DNA from: Sipunculus nudus
Lineage: Eukaryota; Annelida; Sipuncula; Golfingiida; Sipunculidae
Length of the DNA stretch: 64,000 nucleotides
Direction of reading: 5' to 3'
Assembly (NCBI GenBank): GCA_026874595.1
Contig: CM049310.1
Location: 28,317,058-28,381,057 of the forward strand
The notes below the pieces were generated by a model. The model made no database searches, had not been told where the DNA came from, and worked only from the letters and a program-made list of their open reading frames with translations. The translations under genes were made by a program, and so were the position numbers. This document shows positions 11,080 to 24,549 of the stretch, one piece after another (position 1 is the stretch's first letter; every line of letters begins with the position of its first letter).

Positions 11080-14000
11080 ATTAATCATGCCAAATATAAA
11101 AAGACATGACCCAGTGGTCAAGATGCTCAGCTGACTAGCAAGTTAGTTTGGTCTGACATTCACAACTGTTAAGTTAGTTACATTCTTGAATAACAGTGTA
11201 ATTATGTTCAATCTTTTGATAATGAGTCTGAATTAGGTTTAACAAATATCATTTAAATCATTTTTATCATCTATATCAGATTCACAAGTGTAGAGTTAAA
11301 CCATTACACAAACATCAGCTGTTATTCTCACAGTCAATCTTAGTCCAGATTTTTATTATGGTATTATTTCATATTTGTGAGTCACATTTTTAGGAAAAGC
11401 TTAACCTAAGTTTGCCAACAGATATTTTGTTAAACCTTCCATGTTGCCCACAAAACCGGTCTATATCAGCTTTATCATCAGTCAGATATATGAGTGCAGC
11501 CACATGAATGACACCTGTCTAAAAATCCATCTTTAACTTCTGTTTAAACCAATAAAATATTACAGACAGCACCACTGGTCCATGAAACAGACAACATTTG
11601 TAGGTCAAGTAATGGCAGTAAGTTTCAAGGCAACTGATGCATAAACCACTGAACAATATTTAGCCTTCATATTAATTTTAAATCAATATGGGCTAATAGT
11701 AGTGCATAAAGTGACATCTGTAATGAGCTGACAGGCCAAGTCTGTTCATATTCTTGTTTGGGAGCTAAGATTCTGGGAAAATGTAGTCATTTGCCTCAAT
11801 GAAAAAATGGATCATGAAGATGACTCAGTTTTTTTATCTGATTATTCTTCATGTAAAAATTGTCAAAATGCCAACTTTGAGGGTGCCCAAATCACGGATG
11901 CAAAGAGCCTACATTATCTTAGATTTATAAGTGTGTCACTGAATATTGGTGTAAACATTTATTATAATACAGTGAAAGTCAGCTGAATAAATGTGTGTAA
12001 AAATATTAAAGAAATTCAAAACATGTCCATGCAATGCACACTTAATATTTTAATACTGTGTAGTCACAGGGAACAGCACAGACAATATACTTTAACTATG
12101 TGACAACAGGACAACTGGAGATTAATAATGTCTCTGTGGGGATTATAGGGGCTGGTGCTCGATAGTATGTTTACAAAAATAATTTGACAATTACGAATGA
12201 TTCTGTCCTAACTTGACTAATTTTTTTTTTCAAACTGCTGACCTTGTCTTGTTTAATGCACTAAATACCTGCTAACTTCCCATCTCATCAAATGACTTAG
12301 TCTGTGCAGAGTCTGGATTCACCACCTTGCATGATAAACAAATTTTAATTTCAAGGTGTTACAACATAACTTTAGGGTCCCTAAAAAATACCCCAAACCA
12401 ACATACCAAGATTAATATACCCACTCCTGAAACTTTATCCTGTATACAAGCAATATATTGATGGTTTTAATTATTTAACATGGAAATTAACTGAAGAAAT
12501 GTTATTAAAAAATTTTAAACTTTATTATCTGGAATTATATGGACTCCTACTATCAAATGTTACAGTTGGAAAGATGAAAGAACTAGAAAATATATAAATA
12601 TATATTCATGAATTCAACTGAAGTAAATTTTATTGTGAAATTATTCTTATTCAATAATTGATGCCTCTTATGCTTAGAATTATCACAAAAAGCTGTGAGC
12701 AAAAATCTGTTTTATTGATTTTTGTGGTGTGCCTTGCTATATAACATAACAATTTCTAATATTCAGGCACAGCTTGGACAGTGAAAAAGAATATTACGAA
12801 AACATTTTAACAGAACTTTCTTAAATAAGCAGATTCTGAGTCAGAAAGACTAAGTCACCAGCCAGGTAAAAAAAATCATGGTTAACACACCTGGTGACCA
12901 TGGCAACCACACAATCATTTTGTACCCTGGTCAAGTAGCTACTTCTCAAGTGACAAATAAATTGTGCAATTTACATCCAAAGCTTTAATCAAACACAAGA
13001 AATGTAACGGACCCTGCTGCCGTAAAGTCAATGTGGCACCATGGGATATCAGCAGGTACAAAGCATCGTTGAGAGTCAACCAAATGGTGGATCAATTGCT
13101 CATTTTGAGACAACTTCATTTTGCGCTGGAACCAATTGATTAGCTATACTTAGGACTGCCTCCTACATCGCTGCTGTATTGACTGTTTAAACAAAATCAT
13201 AATGGGTCGTTACGATTCCTTCAATATTACAGCATGCCCCACAGGACAAATAGTACACTATATTCTCCAAGTAACTTTCTTTCACTCTGGTACCCTATAT
13301 TCTTAATACATCTGGACTTAAGCAGGCTTTTGGTTCATTGCAGCTGAATGCTAATTCCTTAACAGTTATCTTCCAGCTTGCTGCAGTGCACAATGGTATA
13401 CAGAAATGATTACACACAACATGTCATCATTTTATTTAATAAAAGTGCTTTAAAACCCCTGAGAATGGGACTAGTGAGTACAGGGACTATTCAGAACTAG
13501 AAACATTTCACTGCCCTTCACTAGGTTTTAAAATTTTAAACTTTAGTAGCACCCTCCATTGCTAAAACGGTGGTGTTCAGTAGTCTGTAAGGGTAGAAGA
13601 AACCAGAGAAAACCCCTGACCTTGGATGGGCAACTACACCCCACTTTCATAGCTACAGTGGGGATCACACCAAGATTACCAGCATAAAGCTCCCAGCATT
13701 TTACCCCTCGACTATCAGTCCCCCCAAAACAGGATGTCACAATTAACCTGAATTCTTTATACAGATACAAATTTGACTCATAAGTTGAATTTAAAAGGTA
13801 TTTATCCTAAAATAAGTGTAAACCATATTTAGCATTATTCTTTTTGCTACAAGTTTGCTAAGTCTTGGGGCCACAACATCAAGATAAAATGTAGTTATTT
13901 TTCAGAATGATAAATGCCAAACAAACAGTGATTGTTTATATTCTAAATTAGGAGTGTCAGCTGACCAATCATATGTGGTGACACAAGATAATGAAACAGA

Positions 14001-14274
14001 CATTTCTGGATTTTCAATATATATAATAAACTACAGATTTTGGTACTTGATATAAATGTTCAATTAACCACTAATGCTGTGTATTATTTTGGGGGTATAC
14101 ACTAAGATTAATAGTTTTCATCTTAAAAGCCTTCAACCTTGCACCCTCTTGTATTTTTACTTAAAATCCTTAAAAATTTACGTAAAAAACTTAAGAGATT
14201 CACATAGCAAACTTTTGTTTAGTGCTTCTCAGTTGTTTTTTGTTCCCCTTTCCTGCTTGTATAATTACTGATTG
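11080..14274. other. NAPRT intron 1, mostly unannotated; possible SINE-like relic at about 13560-13740
   Basis: AT-rich intronic sequence with no exon or RNA gene recognised. At about 13590-13740 there is GAAACCAGAGAAAACCCCTG, ACCTTGGATGGGCAACTACA, GGGGATCACACCAAGATTACC and TACCCCTCGACTATCAG. From memory this resembles a degenerate short interspersed repeat common in marine invertebrates, with a tRNA-like B-box relic on the minus strand. This is recollection, not a match. Confidence 0.35.
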
Positions 14275-15459
14275 TATCCGCCAAAACGAAGTTTTGCGGA
14301 TACTATGTTTTTGACCGGGTTCCGCCGCCGCCGCCGCGTTCGTTTCGGGAGAACTCCTCTGAGACTACTGGATAGATTTTACCGAAACTTACAAAAATTA
14401 TCGGGTCACATGTGAACTGGTGCCTAACCAAGTGACCTTGACCTCTGACCTTTCGTCTCTGCCCAGCGTCCGTTTGTGCGTCTGTTTACACACATAAACC
14501 CATATATCTCGGGAACCGTTTGACCGATCCGGAAAATTTTTTTACACAAATGTAGCCCTGGGATAGCTTTATAACATACACAACAAAAGGTGGCGCCACC
14601 TGCAACCATGTTTGCACAGTGTCCATCTGTTCATCTGCCTGGGGTTAAAATCACTCATATCTCTGCAGTGGTTTGACTAATTCACCTAAAATTTGGCATG
14701 CATATACATCCTAGATAGCTTTCTTGATTTTATGACAGGTGGCGCCACCTACATTCACGTTAACGCTCCACACATAAACCCATATATCTCGGGAACCGTT
14801 TGACCGATCCGGAAAAATTTTTTACACAAATGTAGCCCTGGGATAGCTTTATAAGATACACAACAAAAGATGGCGCCACCTGCAACCATGTTTGCACAGT
14901 GTCCATTTGTTCATCTGCCTGGGGTTAAAATCACTCATATCTCTGCAATGGTTTGACTAATTCACCTAAAATTCGGCATGCGTATACATCCTAGATAGCT
15001 TCCTTGATTTTATGACAGGTGGCGCCACCTACATTCATGTTAACGCTGCAGACATCCAAGCTCATATCTCGGGAACCGTTTGACCGATCCGGAAAAAAAA
15101 TTTACACAAATGTAGCCCTGGGATAGCTTTATAACATACACAACAAAAGGTGGCGCCACCTGCAACCATGTTTGCACAGCGTCCATCTGTTTGTCTGCTG
15201 TGGGATAAAATCACTCATATCTCTGCAGTGGTTCGACTTTTCCACTTGAAATTTTGCATGTGTATATATCTTGGATAGTTTCTCGTTCAAATAACAGGTG
15301 GCGCCACCTACAATCATGTTTATGTGGCAGAGATCCAATACTAATATTTTACATATGTAACTCTATATCCCCTTGCCACTCAATCCATGCCTCACTTCAC
15401 CCGTCCTTCTCTGATTTTGGCGGATACACGTAGTCGCTTGTCGACTACCCGTATTCTAG
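14275..15459 (+). mobile_element. Helentron/Helitron-like non-autonomous element, TATCCGCC family
   Basis: The 5' end TATCCGCCAAAACG (14275-14288) is followed at once by an imperfect inverted copy (AAGTTTTGCGGATA) and a GCCGCCGCC tract. Near the 3' end, ATTTTGGCGGATA (15414-15426) is the inverse of the 5' end (12 bp perfect). A perfect 7-bp hairpin GTAGTCG-CTTGT-CGACTAC (15430-15448), CCGTATT and CTAG (15456-15459) followed by T complete the element. The interior is three 280-bp direct repeats (GGGAACCGTT at 14511, 14791, 15071), each with GGCGCCACC palindromes. The structure matches non-autonomous Helentrons; there is no coding capacity. Confidence 0.72.
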
Positions 15460-18400
15460 TTGTTAGCTGTATTGCTTTTGTTGTCATATTATAATATACA
15501 TGTGTATCTGTTACTTATGAATATATCTTTTCATACCAGACCCCAGCATAATTCTTAATCGGACCCTTTCATTTTTTAAATACTATTAATTTGCAAGGCA
15601 AAATTACAATGATCCATAACAGTTCAAGGAAAAGTTAATATTCATAATATTAATGTTACTAAATAGACAAATTGTTTTCCTTTTTCAAGTGCTACAACCT
15701 GGATATTTCTGGGTAATAAAGTTTTTTGCCATCACCAAAGATTGTTAGCAATAACATTATATCCTGTTCTTAGACAAGTATTTCAGTAACAACCTCCACA
15801 ATTTTTAGATCAATAGTAATAACTGGGCCATCTGGTGTGACATTAAATCAACTTTCATGGACAAAAAGGCAGTAACAGGCAGTGTTGCAGGTGGTGTTAT
15901 ATGTGTGGAAGATTTAACTTTAAGTGAAAATGGATGTGAGAGATGTGTTGGGGGTAAGATCATATCCTGTTCTTAAAAACTACTTCAGTATCAACAAGAA
16001 AGATTATGAGAAATATGGCAGTGAGTGGTCTGATAACATATCTATATTTACTACAAACAGCTCACATGATAGTGACATTTATTATATCACAATCATTGCA
16101 TTGTGTACCCCTTATATACAGCTGATAGTTCTGGGAAAATTCAAAATGGATGTGTTAGTTACAGGATATCTCATACAACTGATCTTTTACACTTATGCAC
16201 TGAAAAGGCTGTGCATAAAGTCCCGCACGAATGAGTACTTTTTTGTTGTCTGCCATTGTTGATGCCAGTGTCATACTTAAAAAAGCCACTCCTTTTTTTG
16301 TATCATGGAATCACTGGTATACATATATAACTATCACTGGTTTACATTTTTTTTTTTGATCCAGCACTGAGGCAGGCCCACATACAGTTCCTAGCAGCCC
16401 TTGACCTTGATCAAAAACTTTTCAGTGGCACATATGTACAAAGCTTAAGATGTGTATATTTTTTGTGGATTTTATATATTTTTTATACAAAATATATTTT
16501 TGAAACTGTAACATTTTCATGAATTACAAAGCAATGCTCATTCTACTTGCTATAACCAGGCCAAAATCTGAAAATAGCAGGAGGGTTCTTCCCCTTTATA
16601 AATTACATACAGACAATAGAAGTACTGAAAGCATATCAGTCAATCTCGCATTTCAGATGAGGGTGATTTTTATGGTGAAAAATAAGGTAAAATTTTTTTG
16701 GGACCATCTAAGTCAGGGGAAATACTTACAGGTGAGTACAGGCCTCACTGTGGAAGGTTGTACTCAAATGCATTAACTGTAAGAATGACTTTTATTTATC
16801 TTTGCCACTAAAAAGAAAGAAGAGACAAACATAAATAAATATACCATTTATCAAGAAAAAATGTTTCATAAGATAAAAAATAATGATTATTTTGGAAAGA
16901 AATCTGTTTTTAATATTCATTAGAATGGAAGGAAGGCACAGCCTTGGGAAAGACACTGGTTTGATTTTCAGGTATTAGAAAGATAATGGATAAAAAATAG
17001 TTGTGTGGAAATAATTGTGAATGAAATACAAGAACCAAATAAATGAACTTTTATTTCAAGCACCATAAATATCACTGATTATTTGAGTATAAAAAAACAC
17101 TATTGACTAATTATCTGAATGTACACTCTTTCAATAGTAATAGCCAATACTGAAAAAATGACAAAAACCCTTCGAATTCAGAGTCATCATCCTCGCTGGC
17201 TCCAAACAACTCGTCCCACTAATGACATCGACAGGTTGGTCAGACATTCAAGCCACAAATTTGGGTCCTCATACTCCTACCCTCACATAAGTATACCCCC
17301 CAACTTTAGATATTTTTTCAGGGGGAATGTTTCTCGACTTACATGCTAGTATTTACAGTATGTGCTTATTTCATTATCTGAGAAGATGTATTCATGATAT
17401 AAAGAATTTATTCTTTCACCTAACATGAAGTTTAATTTCAAACTATGGAGAATATGTTAGTATATATATCTCTACAAGAAATGAGAATTATGAGTTATTA
17501 CACTTCATTAGAGTATACATGAATCTAGCCACTTTTAGTAACATCTAACAAAATATAATGAATGAAAATGTTACATATCTGATGTCATACACACATTCTA
17601 AATCTGTTGTTTCCCCTATCTGGTTATCATGTCTAATGTCAAGCATGTTTGTGAAACAGTCAATTTTCTTATATCAAGCTTTGCCTGTACGGAATACTCC
17701 CACTGACAGGTACATTTTTACTACATATTAAAACACATTTAACATGCATTAGAACATGCTGACATTCCTAACTGTTGCAATAAACACAGGATATTATCAA
17801 TTAACTATACAAGGGTCTGCATTAAGGTAACATATTTAAGGACATGTAATGTACATAATTATTTCATTATTGCTGGTTCTCCTACGAGGTACTATCCATA
17901 CAATATGCTCCCAGTGATAAAACCATAATAATGGTTTGCAATGTGTCATGATATATATGATGATTAATCATTTACATGTGTTATTATATTTGGTTCTCTA
18001 TAAGCCTGAGGAAATTCAGGTCATAGGTTAACAACATTCAGCAGCTCTCATACTGTGTATGAATACTATGAATTGTGTTCACTGTAGCGCTATGTGTGTC
18101 ACATTGAGATGGGGACAAATAATATAAAAGACTGTGACTATGTGACCTGAATTTACAGCCTTGAGATGTCAAAAAAGGAATAATGATAATTATTATGTAA
18201 TTGACAAGTAAACCTTAGCTGACATTTCAGGTTATTTATAGTTATATGTAGGGACGATGGTGTGTTTTTCATGCATGAAGGAATACTAAAATAAGGCTCA
18301 GCTGTAATTAAGAAATATTGCTGAGTCACTGCCACATCTATAATCTAATGATGCACAGTTTGACAATTGATGTCTCTTTTTTAACAGATTGAGTAACTGG

Positions 18401-21400
18401 AAACTCATGTTCAAAGCTGTTCTGGCCCCAAGGATAATGGTGTTCTAACTGAAGGAAACCAGAGGGATTTATAGCTAGAATAACTGTCAGGCTAACAAAA
18501 TACACTGGAATACTTTTGATCTTTTGACAATGATTTATATATGTTTTAAATCATTCCATCAAGATCACATTTGACCAGGGAATTTTATTAAAAATTGACT
18601 GACATATGAGCTTCATTGGCCTATTATATCCTGTCATTTTAAACATATTTTTGTAATGATAATGGCTTCACTACTCCAGATTGCAGATTAATTAAAATCT
18701 CTCAAGACAAGTGGGTTAATACTGAAGAAGCTGGAGTTCACACAATGTCTGATGTTGTGTTGTGTACAAGTTGTGTATAAGCTATCTAATTAAGTTGATG
18801 AGGGAGGGGAGTACAGTAAAATCACAGTTAACTTAGTCAGCTTCAACACCCAATATGATTTTATTCACCCTGACTTAAAATTATTTTTATCTTAAATAAG
18901 AAAGTTTGAACTTTAATTTCAGTTTAAACATTTATTATTTTCGTGTCACCATGATGCAGTTTAGTTTCACTTTCACTCCCAACTAGTGAGATTTCATCTA
19001 TTGAATTGTCAATGATTGTTATAACTTGCACAAGGACCCTCATTAATAATGAGTGAATACAAACACTGTTCTGGTAAATGCCAAGTTATTCATCAAACAT
19101 TCAATACTCCCCAACTCACACTGTCATTTGTACTTGGCCCACTTTTTATACCCAATTTAGATTCCCAAACACAATTTTACCAAAACAGTATTCATGCATG
19201 ATACTACTCATGAAACATTCTGTACCAATTCTGAATTAAAAGAGGAAAAGTCCTCCATATAAGTCAAGCTTAGTGAAATTCAGACTGAAGCATTCTAAAA
19301 TTAGAGGAATATATTGTTTATGATAGGCAAAACTCAGCAGTCAGTTTTAGTACATCAGTGAAGGAAGCATTTACCAGGAGCTCAAGGGCTGGTTTATAGG
19401 TAATTCATTCTAGTGTTATGGTTTGAACACACTGACATACAACTGGTTTTCCCCTGGAGTTACTGATACTGCTCATCGCACAATCTGGTATCTCCAGTTC
19501 TTGACAGCTGTACCCACCAATGTCACATATCAAGGCTACAGCAGGTGCAAGGCCTGACATCAGTGTCTGCAGTGACCCCAGGTTGTTTGAACATTTTTCC
19601 CCTGGGCCCAGCTACAGGCTGAAATGTCAGTTGGTAACTTATATACACACCTTAAAATGAATTGGATATAAGCATAGAAGGAAGCCAGATATAATTAAAC
19701 CACTCTGAAATTTCTTTCCATCACACAATGAACACTGCATAAAAAACATAAGTGACAAAACAGGGATAACAGGTAAGAAATTACCTATTAGTTTGAGTGT
19801 TTTAAATCACACCTTTAAGTAGCAGATATGTAAGTTAGACACAAAAAAACAAGTGATATAAAACTTCAAGTGTAACTGTAAGAGGGAATTTCTTTTTTAT
19901 GAACAGATACTTAAGTAGATAAAAAGGCAGGAGCTTTATCTGAGATAGCTTGATTGATTTAAAAAGTAGAGCCCAAAAAAACAAGGTCCGGGTCACACAG
20001 TTAATCACTACTTAGCTCAGATGTGTCTTACAGATATGGAGAATGGAGATTTACATTACACTATGAACGCATCAAGAAAGTAGATGTTCCCTGAGAGTAA
20101 TAAAACATCCATAAAACTTTCATGGAAAAAGAATAGGAGAACTTATACCCTAAATTTTAAAATCATTTATATTTGCCCAATCTGACCCACATGACCTTCT
20201 GTCTATCTCCCCAGAAATTATCCTAGATATCCATACCTGTAAAACAGGCTTTACTCAAATCCTTGTCCTTTGCTATGTTTTTCCACTGAAAATTTGTTAT
20301 ACACAGCTTTTCAGCAATTTTATAAACAAAATTTATAATGTAAAAGAATGCAATTAGTAAAATAAATATTTATATTAATATAATAATATATCAACATATT
20401 TAAACATGGACAGGTATGCCAATAAATCTGTAGTGGCATGTCACCAACGTACATAGATGATTTAAAATCATAAGTGCTGGTAGGTGTTTACTTACTCATA
20501 CAAACACTAACTGATATTATATTTATAAATACACAGCTGATTGCAACAATTGTTTTCAACAGTTTGGTAACTGTTACCCCTTTCACATGGCAAATGCATA
20601 CCGGTTTCAAATCATTTTGAATGTGCATTAGAGCTTTCACACAGCAATCTAAAGTGTTTTCAAATCATTTTGGCCAAAGCATTTTGGATCAAGCTCAGGA
20701 GTGGGTTTCAAACTGTTTTTAATGCGAATTGTTTTATACACTTCGCTAATATGTCATGTGAAAGCTCTATAACAGTTTGGACCACTCTGCTTGTGTCAAC
20801 ATGTTGTTACATTGTTCCACATGTGAAATGTACACCTCATGCATTGGTGCAAGATGCCCGTGTGAATGCACAACACAGATTGATACTAATTTGGCCAAAC
20901 CACTTTGTGTGTAAAAGAGATACTTGAGTAAAGAAAATCAGGCACATGGTCATGATTGGGCCCAGTGATACCTGTCAGTTTATAGCCAGTGGTCTTTTTT
21001 AAATGGGTATTTAGAGGTTGATAATAGCCAGATAGAACTGAATGCTTTAGATCAATTTGTTCTTGTGGCTGAAATAGGACTGAATTCAATCTGATTGTGG
21101 TCATGTATTTGAGGTAATATATTCTGAAATCCGCACTGACATATACCCATGTCAGGTCATTAACCAAACATTAGAGTGACCTACTTTAAGCACAAATGAC
21201 AGACACAGTTTTTGTCATTTCTGCCTATACAAACTATACTTAAGTGCATGGGTGCAAAGATACAGACCATGACTGGCAGGCCGGTGTATGGCCTGAGCAT
21301 AGACTGGCCTCAACATAATGATGGAGAATCCGGGTATATTGGTCAATAACTTAGAGAATCAAGTTGGAGTGATTTAATCAGCAGAATCCCAGTTTTTCAG

Positions 21401-22055
21401 TTCATATATCAGCCATGCATGACTTCCTGATGACTGGGGTGATGTAATCAGAGCTTCAGTGGTGATAACTTTGTCATAACCATATAGTATGGTCATGTGT
21501 TCATTCCATGCCATCTAAAGCTTATATAAATCAAGACTGGGCTTTTGTCATCAAAATGAAATATTTCCATACAGTAATAACAGGTTACCAGTATTATAAA
21601 TGACCTTGTGAGTCAATTTAAGTTTTTTAAATATAGTCATCAGTAACTGACTTGTTAAAACTGGTGGCAATATCTTTGGAAGTATATATATACAGATTGA
21701 ATAACTCATATTTTGCCTATGAATGTTTCATGCCTATATTCTTTTTTGTAGTCCATACCTTAGTAAGAATTAGACCTCTGAATCAAACCAAGCATGAAAC
21801 ACTACAATGGACTGTGACACACCAGGCCAGAATTATAATGCAGTACCTTCCGTCATTGTACAAGAGACCCTGTGTCAACCTTAATCCTGATCAATGACTG
21901 AGAACTATTATGCATGGCTGCATTCCAATTTAGTATATATGTTTTTTTCTGCATCCTCTTTTTTTAAAGTGCAACCTATACCACGGTCCTTATCTATACA
22001 TCAATGATCTTTTGCAAGGCATTAAAGTGTGCCAGTTTGGGGAGGCTCAAACAGA
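15460..22055. other. NAPRT intron 1, unannotated 6.6 kb
   Basis: AT-rich sequence (antisense to intron 1). Short frames such as 15924-16262 (112 codons) and 16519-16776 lack recognisable domains or convincing splice sites. A stretch at 20560-20930 has self-similar CAAATCATTTTG and CTTTCACA motifs and might be an old miniature transposon, but I could not define its ends. No RNA gene seen. Confidence 0.45.
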
Positions 22056-23481
22056 TAAAGTCAAACCTTATGAGGTGTGCCAGTCTAGTGTTACCCACCT
22101 TATGAGGGACACCCTAACAAGGTATTCCAGTCTGGTGTAGCACACCCTTGTAAGGTGTTCCAGTCTCGTGTAGCACACCCTTTTGAGGCACACCCTGGTG
22201 AGGCACAACCTTATAAGATGTTCCAGTCTGGTGTAGCACACCCTTTTGAGGGACACTCTTGTGAGGTGTTCCAGTCTGATGAAGAACACCCTGGTGAGTC
22301 ACAACCGTGTTAGGCAAAACCTTGTGAGGTGTTCCAGTCTGGTGAAGTACACCCTTGAGAGGCACACCCTGATGAAGTATAACCTGATGAGGTGTTCCAG
22401 TCTGGTGTAGCACACCCTGATGTGGCACATCCTTATGTGGTGTTCTAGTCTGGTATAGCTTACCACTCTGAGGCATACAGTTGAAGGGCACCACTTTGTG
22501 AAGTGTCCCCGTCTGGTGAAGCCCACCTTTGTAAGGCACACCCTGATGAGGCACAACCTTATGAGATGTTCCAATCTGATGTAGCTCACCTTTGAAAGGC
22601 ACAACCTGGTGAGGAACAACCATATGAGGTGTTCCAATCTGAAGTAGAACACCCTTTAGAGGCACACCCTGGTGAGGCACAACCTTATAAGGTGTTTCAG
22701 TCTGATGTAGCACACTCTTTTAAGGTGTTCAAGTCTGGTGAAGCACACCCTTCTGAGGCACATCATTAAGAGGTGTTCCATTCATGTGTAGCCCATCCTT
22801 ATAAGGCACATCCTGGTGAGGCAACCTTGTGAGGTGTTCCAGTCTGGTGTAGCTTACCATTGTGAGATACACAGTTGTGAGGCACAACTTTATGAGGTGT
22901 ACCAGTCTGATGTAGCCCACCTTTGTAAGGCACATCCTGATGGGGCACAACGTTATGAGGTGTTCCATACCTTTCTAAGGCACATCCTTATGAGGTGTTT
23001 AAGTCTGGTGTAGTCCACCTTTGTAAGGCACACCCTGGTGAGGCAACCTTGTGAAGTCTTTCAGTCTCGTTTAGCTTACCAATTTTAGGCACACAGTGTG
23101 AGGCACAACTTTATGAGGCGTTCCAGTCTGGTGTAGCCCACCTTTGTAAGCCACACCCAGGTAAGGCACAATCTTATGAGGTGTTCCAGTCTGTTGTAGC
23201 ACACACTTATACGGTGTTCCTGTCTGGTGCAGCACAACCTTCTGAGACACATCCTTATGAGGTGTTCCAGTCTGGTGTAGCCCACCTTTGTAATGCACAC
23301 CCTGGTGAGGCACAACCTTATGAGGTGTTCCAGTCTGGTGTAGCACACACTTATACAGTGTTCCTGTCTGGTGAAGCACAGCCTTCTGAGGCACATCCTT
23401 ATGAGGTGTTCCAGTCTGGTGTAGCACTGCCTTGTTAGTCACTACCAGGTTAGGCACAACCTTAAAGTTGTTCCAGTCTCT
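22056..23481. repeat. 63-bp-period minisatellite
   Basis: Tandem, internally variable array. The core is GAGGCACAACCTTATGAGGT, then GTTCCAGTCTGGTGTAGCAC and ACCCTTGTGAGGCACACCCT, about 63 bp, with shorter units where one sub-block is missing. Because the period is a multiple of 3 and the unit lacks stops in several frames, long frames appear on both strands (199 codons at 22713-22114 minus, 128 codons at 23457-23071 minus). They repeat HQTGTPHKVVPHQGVP-like text and overlap other open frames of the same repeat, so I do not call them genes. The array stops about 5 bp before the TTAA-flanked transposon. Confidence 0.93.
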
Positions 23482-24195
23482 AGAATTAAGGTAGCAGGAC
23501 TGGTCAAAATCCTAAAAATTGGTGTTTTTGCAATTAAAGGTATACGTAATATTGAATACTGGGCAGATCTAATGCAGCTGAGCTCATTTTGGGTCGCCGG
23601 TTGCATTTTGTGGAAAAGGGTGATTTCTATTCAGTAAACACCAAGATGTGTTGACAGGGTGTTTGTAAACTAACTCCAGCTCTGCCACAGGCCTGTCAAT
23701 CACTCTGCCCCCAGCCCTCACCTAGGTCACTCAGCCAATCGCGAGGTGCAAGTGTTTAATTAATGCATGGGCCAAGTACCTCCGGGCACAAGGTGGCATG
23801 AACTGACGGTCGACGTTTGATAGCCCAATCTAATTAGCTGAGCATACAACTGAATAAGCGTTGGAGAGCAACCCTGACTGTAGCTAATTAGTGTGCAAAC
23901 AAACCCGTCCTTGTGAATGATCTGTTAGTGTCGATGGCCTATCTGTCTTTTGTCGGGTATGTTACGCCGAAACACAAATTTTCACTTGACATCATGTTAT
24001 TTCTGCTATATCCTGAGCCTATCGACAGATACGTAAAATTACTTTATCATTAGCAGCTTCATATCCCAACCATAACGTCTATGATATTCATACTGTCAAC
24101 ACCGCAACAAATAAATATTATGCCATTACCAAACAAAACTACGATGGGCCGACAAAGCAAATCCCGAATGCCACTTGAAAAACTGCAGCAGTTGA

Positions 24196-24326
24196 ATGAT
24201 ATCAAGAAGTCAGCGGGCCGAACCTACTTCCGTGATCAAACCTATGGCCAGCGACGATGAATCGTCAGATGATGGTATCTCTAAAATCTTCTGCCAACTA
24301 CAATGTGAAGACCCACGGTCCGTCCG
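24196..24326 (+). CDS. Small single-pass membrane protein, candidate exon 1
   Basis: Open frame preceded directly by an in-frame TGA. It starts MISRSQRAEPTSVIKP, with a second possible start at MASDDESSDDG (24244), and continues ISKIFCQLQCEDPRSV plus two bases of an Arg codon. The donor is CCG/GTACGTAA. Together with exons at 33235 and 38831 it would encode 121 residues (105 from the second Met): an acidic N-terminus, one transmembrane helix and a 41-residue C-terminal tail. Splice phase matches exon 2 (CG + G). The exon sits in locally CpG-containing sequence inside the TTAA transposon and within NAPRT intron 1, antisense to it. I do not recognise the family. Linkage of this exon to the other two rests on phase and the donor only. 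Confidence 0.5.
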
Positions 24327-24502
24327 GTACGTAATAGTATTGAAATATATAATGTTAAGCACTCAACAGTGCATTTAAACAGTTTATAAAACTAACCTAT
24401 GTAAACAGTGAGGGTCAAAAATGTTTTAACTATGAAATTAGTAATTATATATTCACGTTTATTTTGCATATATCAAAATATAAACCTTACTTCTGGCGAT
24501 TG

Positions 24503-24504
<2 letters not shown>

Positions 24505-24549
<45 letters not shown>
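24505..24549. repeat. (AT)n microsatellite at the hAT insertion point
   Basis: Uninterrupted TA dinucleotide tract immediately left of the hAT element; it resumes right of the element at 26155-26175, showing that the element split an existing microsatellite. Confidence 0.85.

Noticed and set aside
15924-16262. 112-codon plus-strand frame
   Set aside because: No recognisable domain, AT-driven composition, antisense within a 24-kb intron, and no supporting splice context.
20560-20930. PIF/Harbinger-like MITE with CTTTCACA ends
   Set aside because: The putative ends (ACCCCTTTCACATGG and the inverse of TGTGTGTAAAAGAG) match poorly and no target duplication was found.
22114-22713. 199-codon minus-strand frame and neighbouring 117-128-codon frames as a repetitive protein gene
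   Set aside because: They overlap each other in different frames of the same 63-bp repeat, with no start context or splice sites. Openness follows from the repeat.
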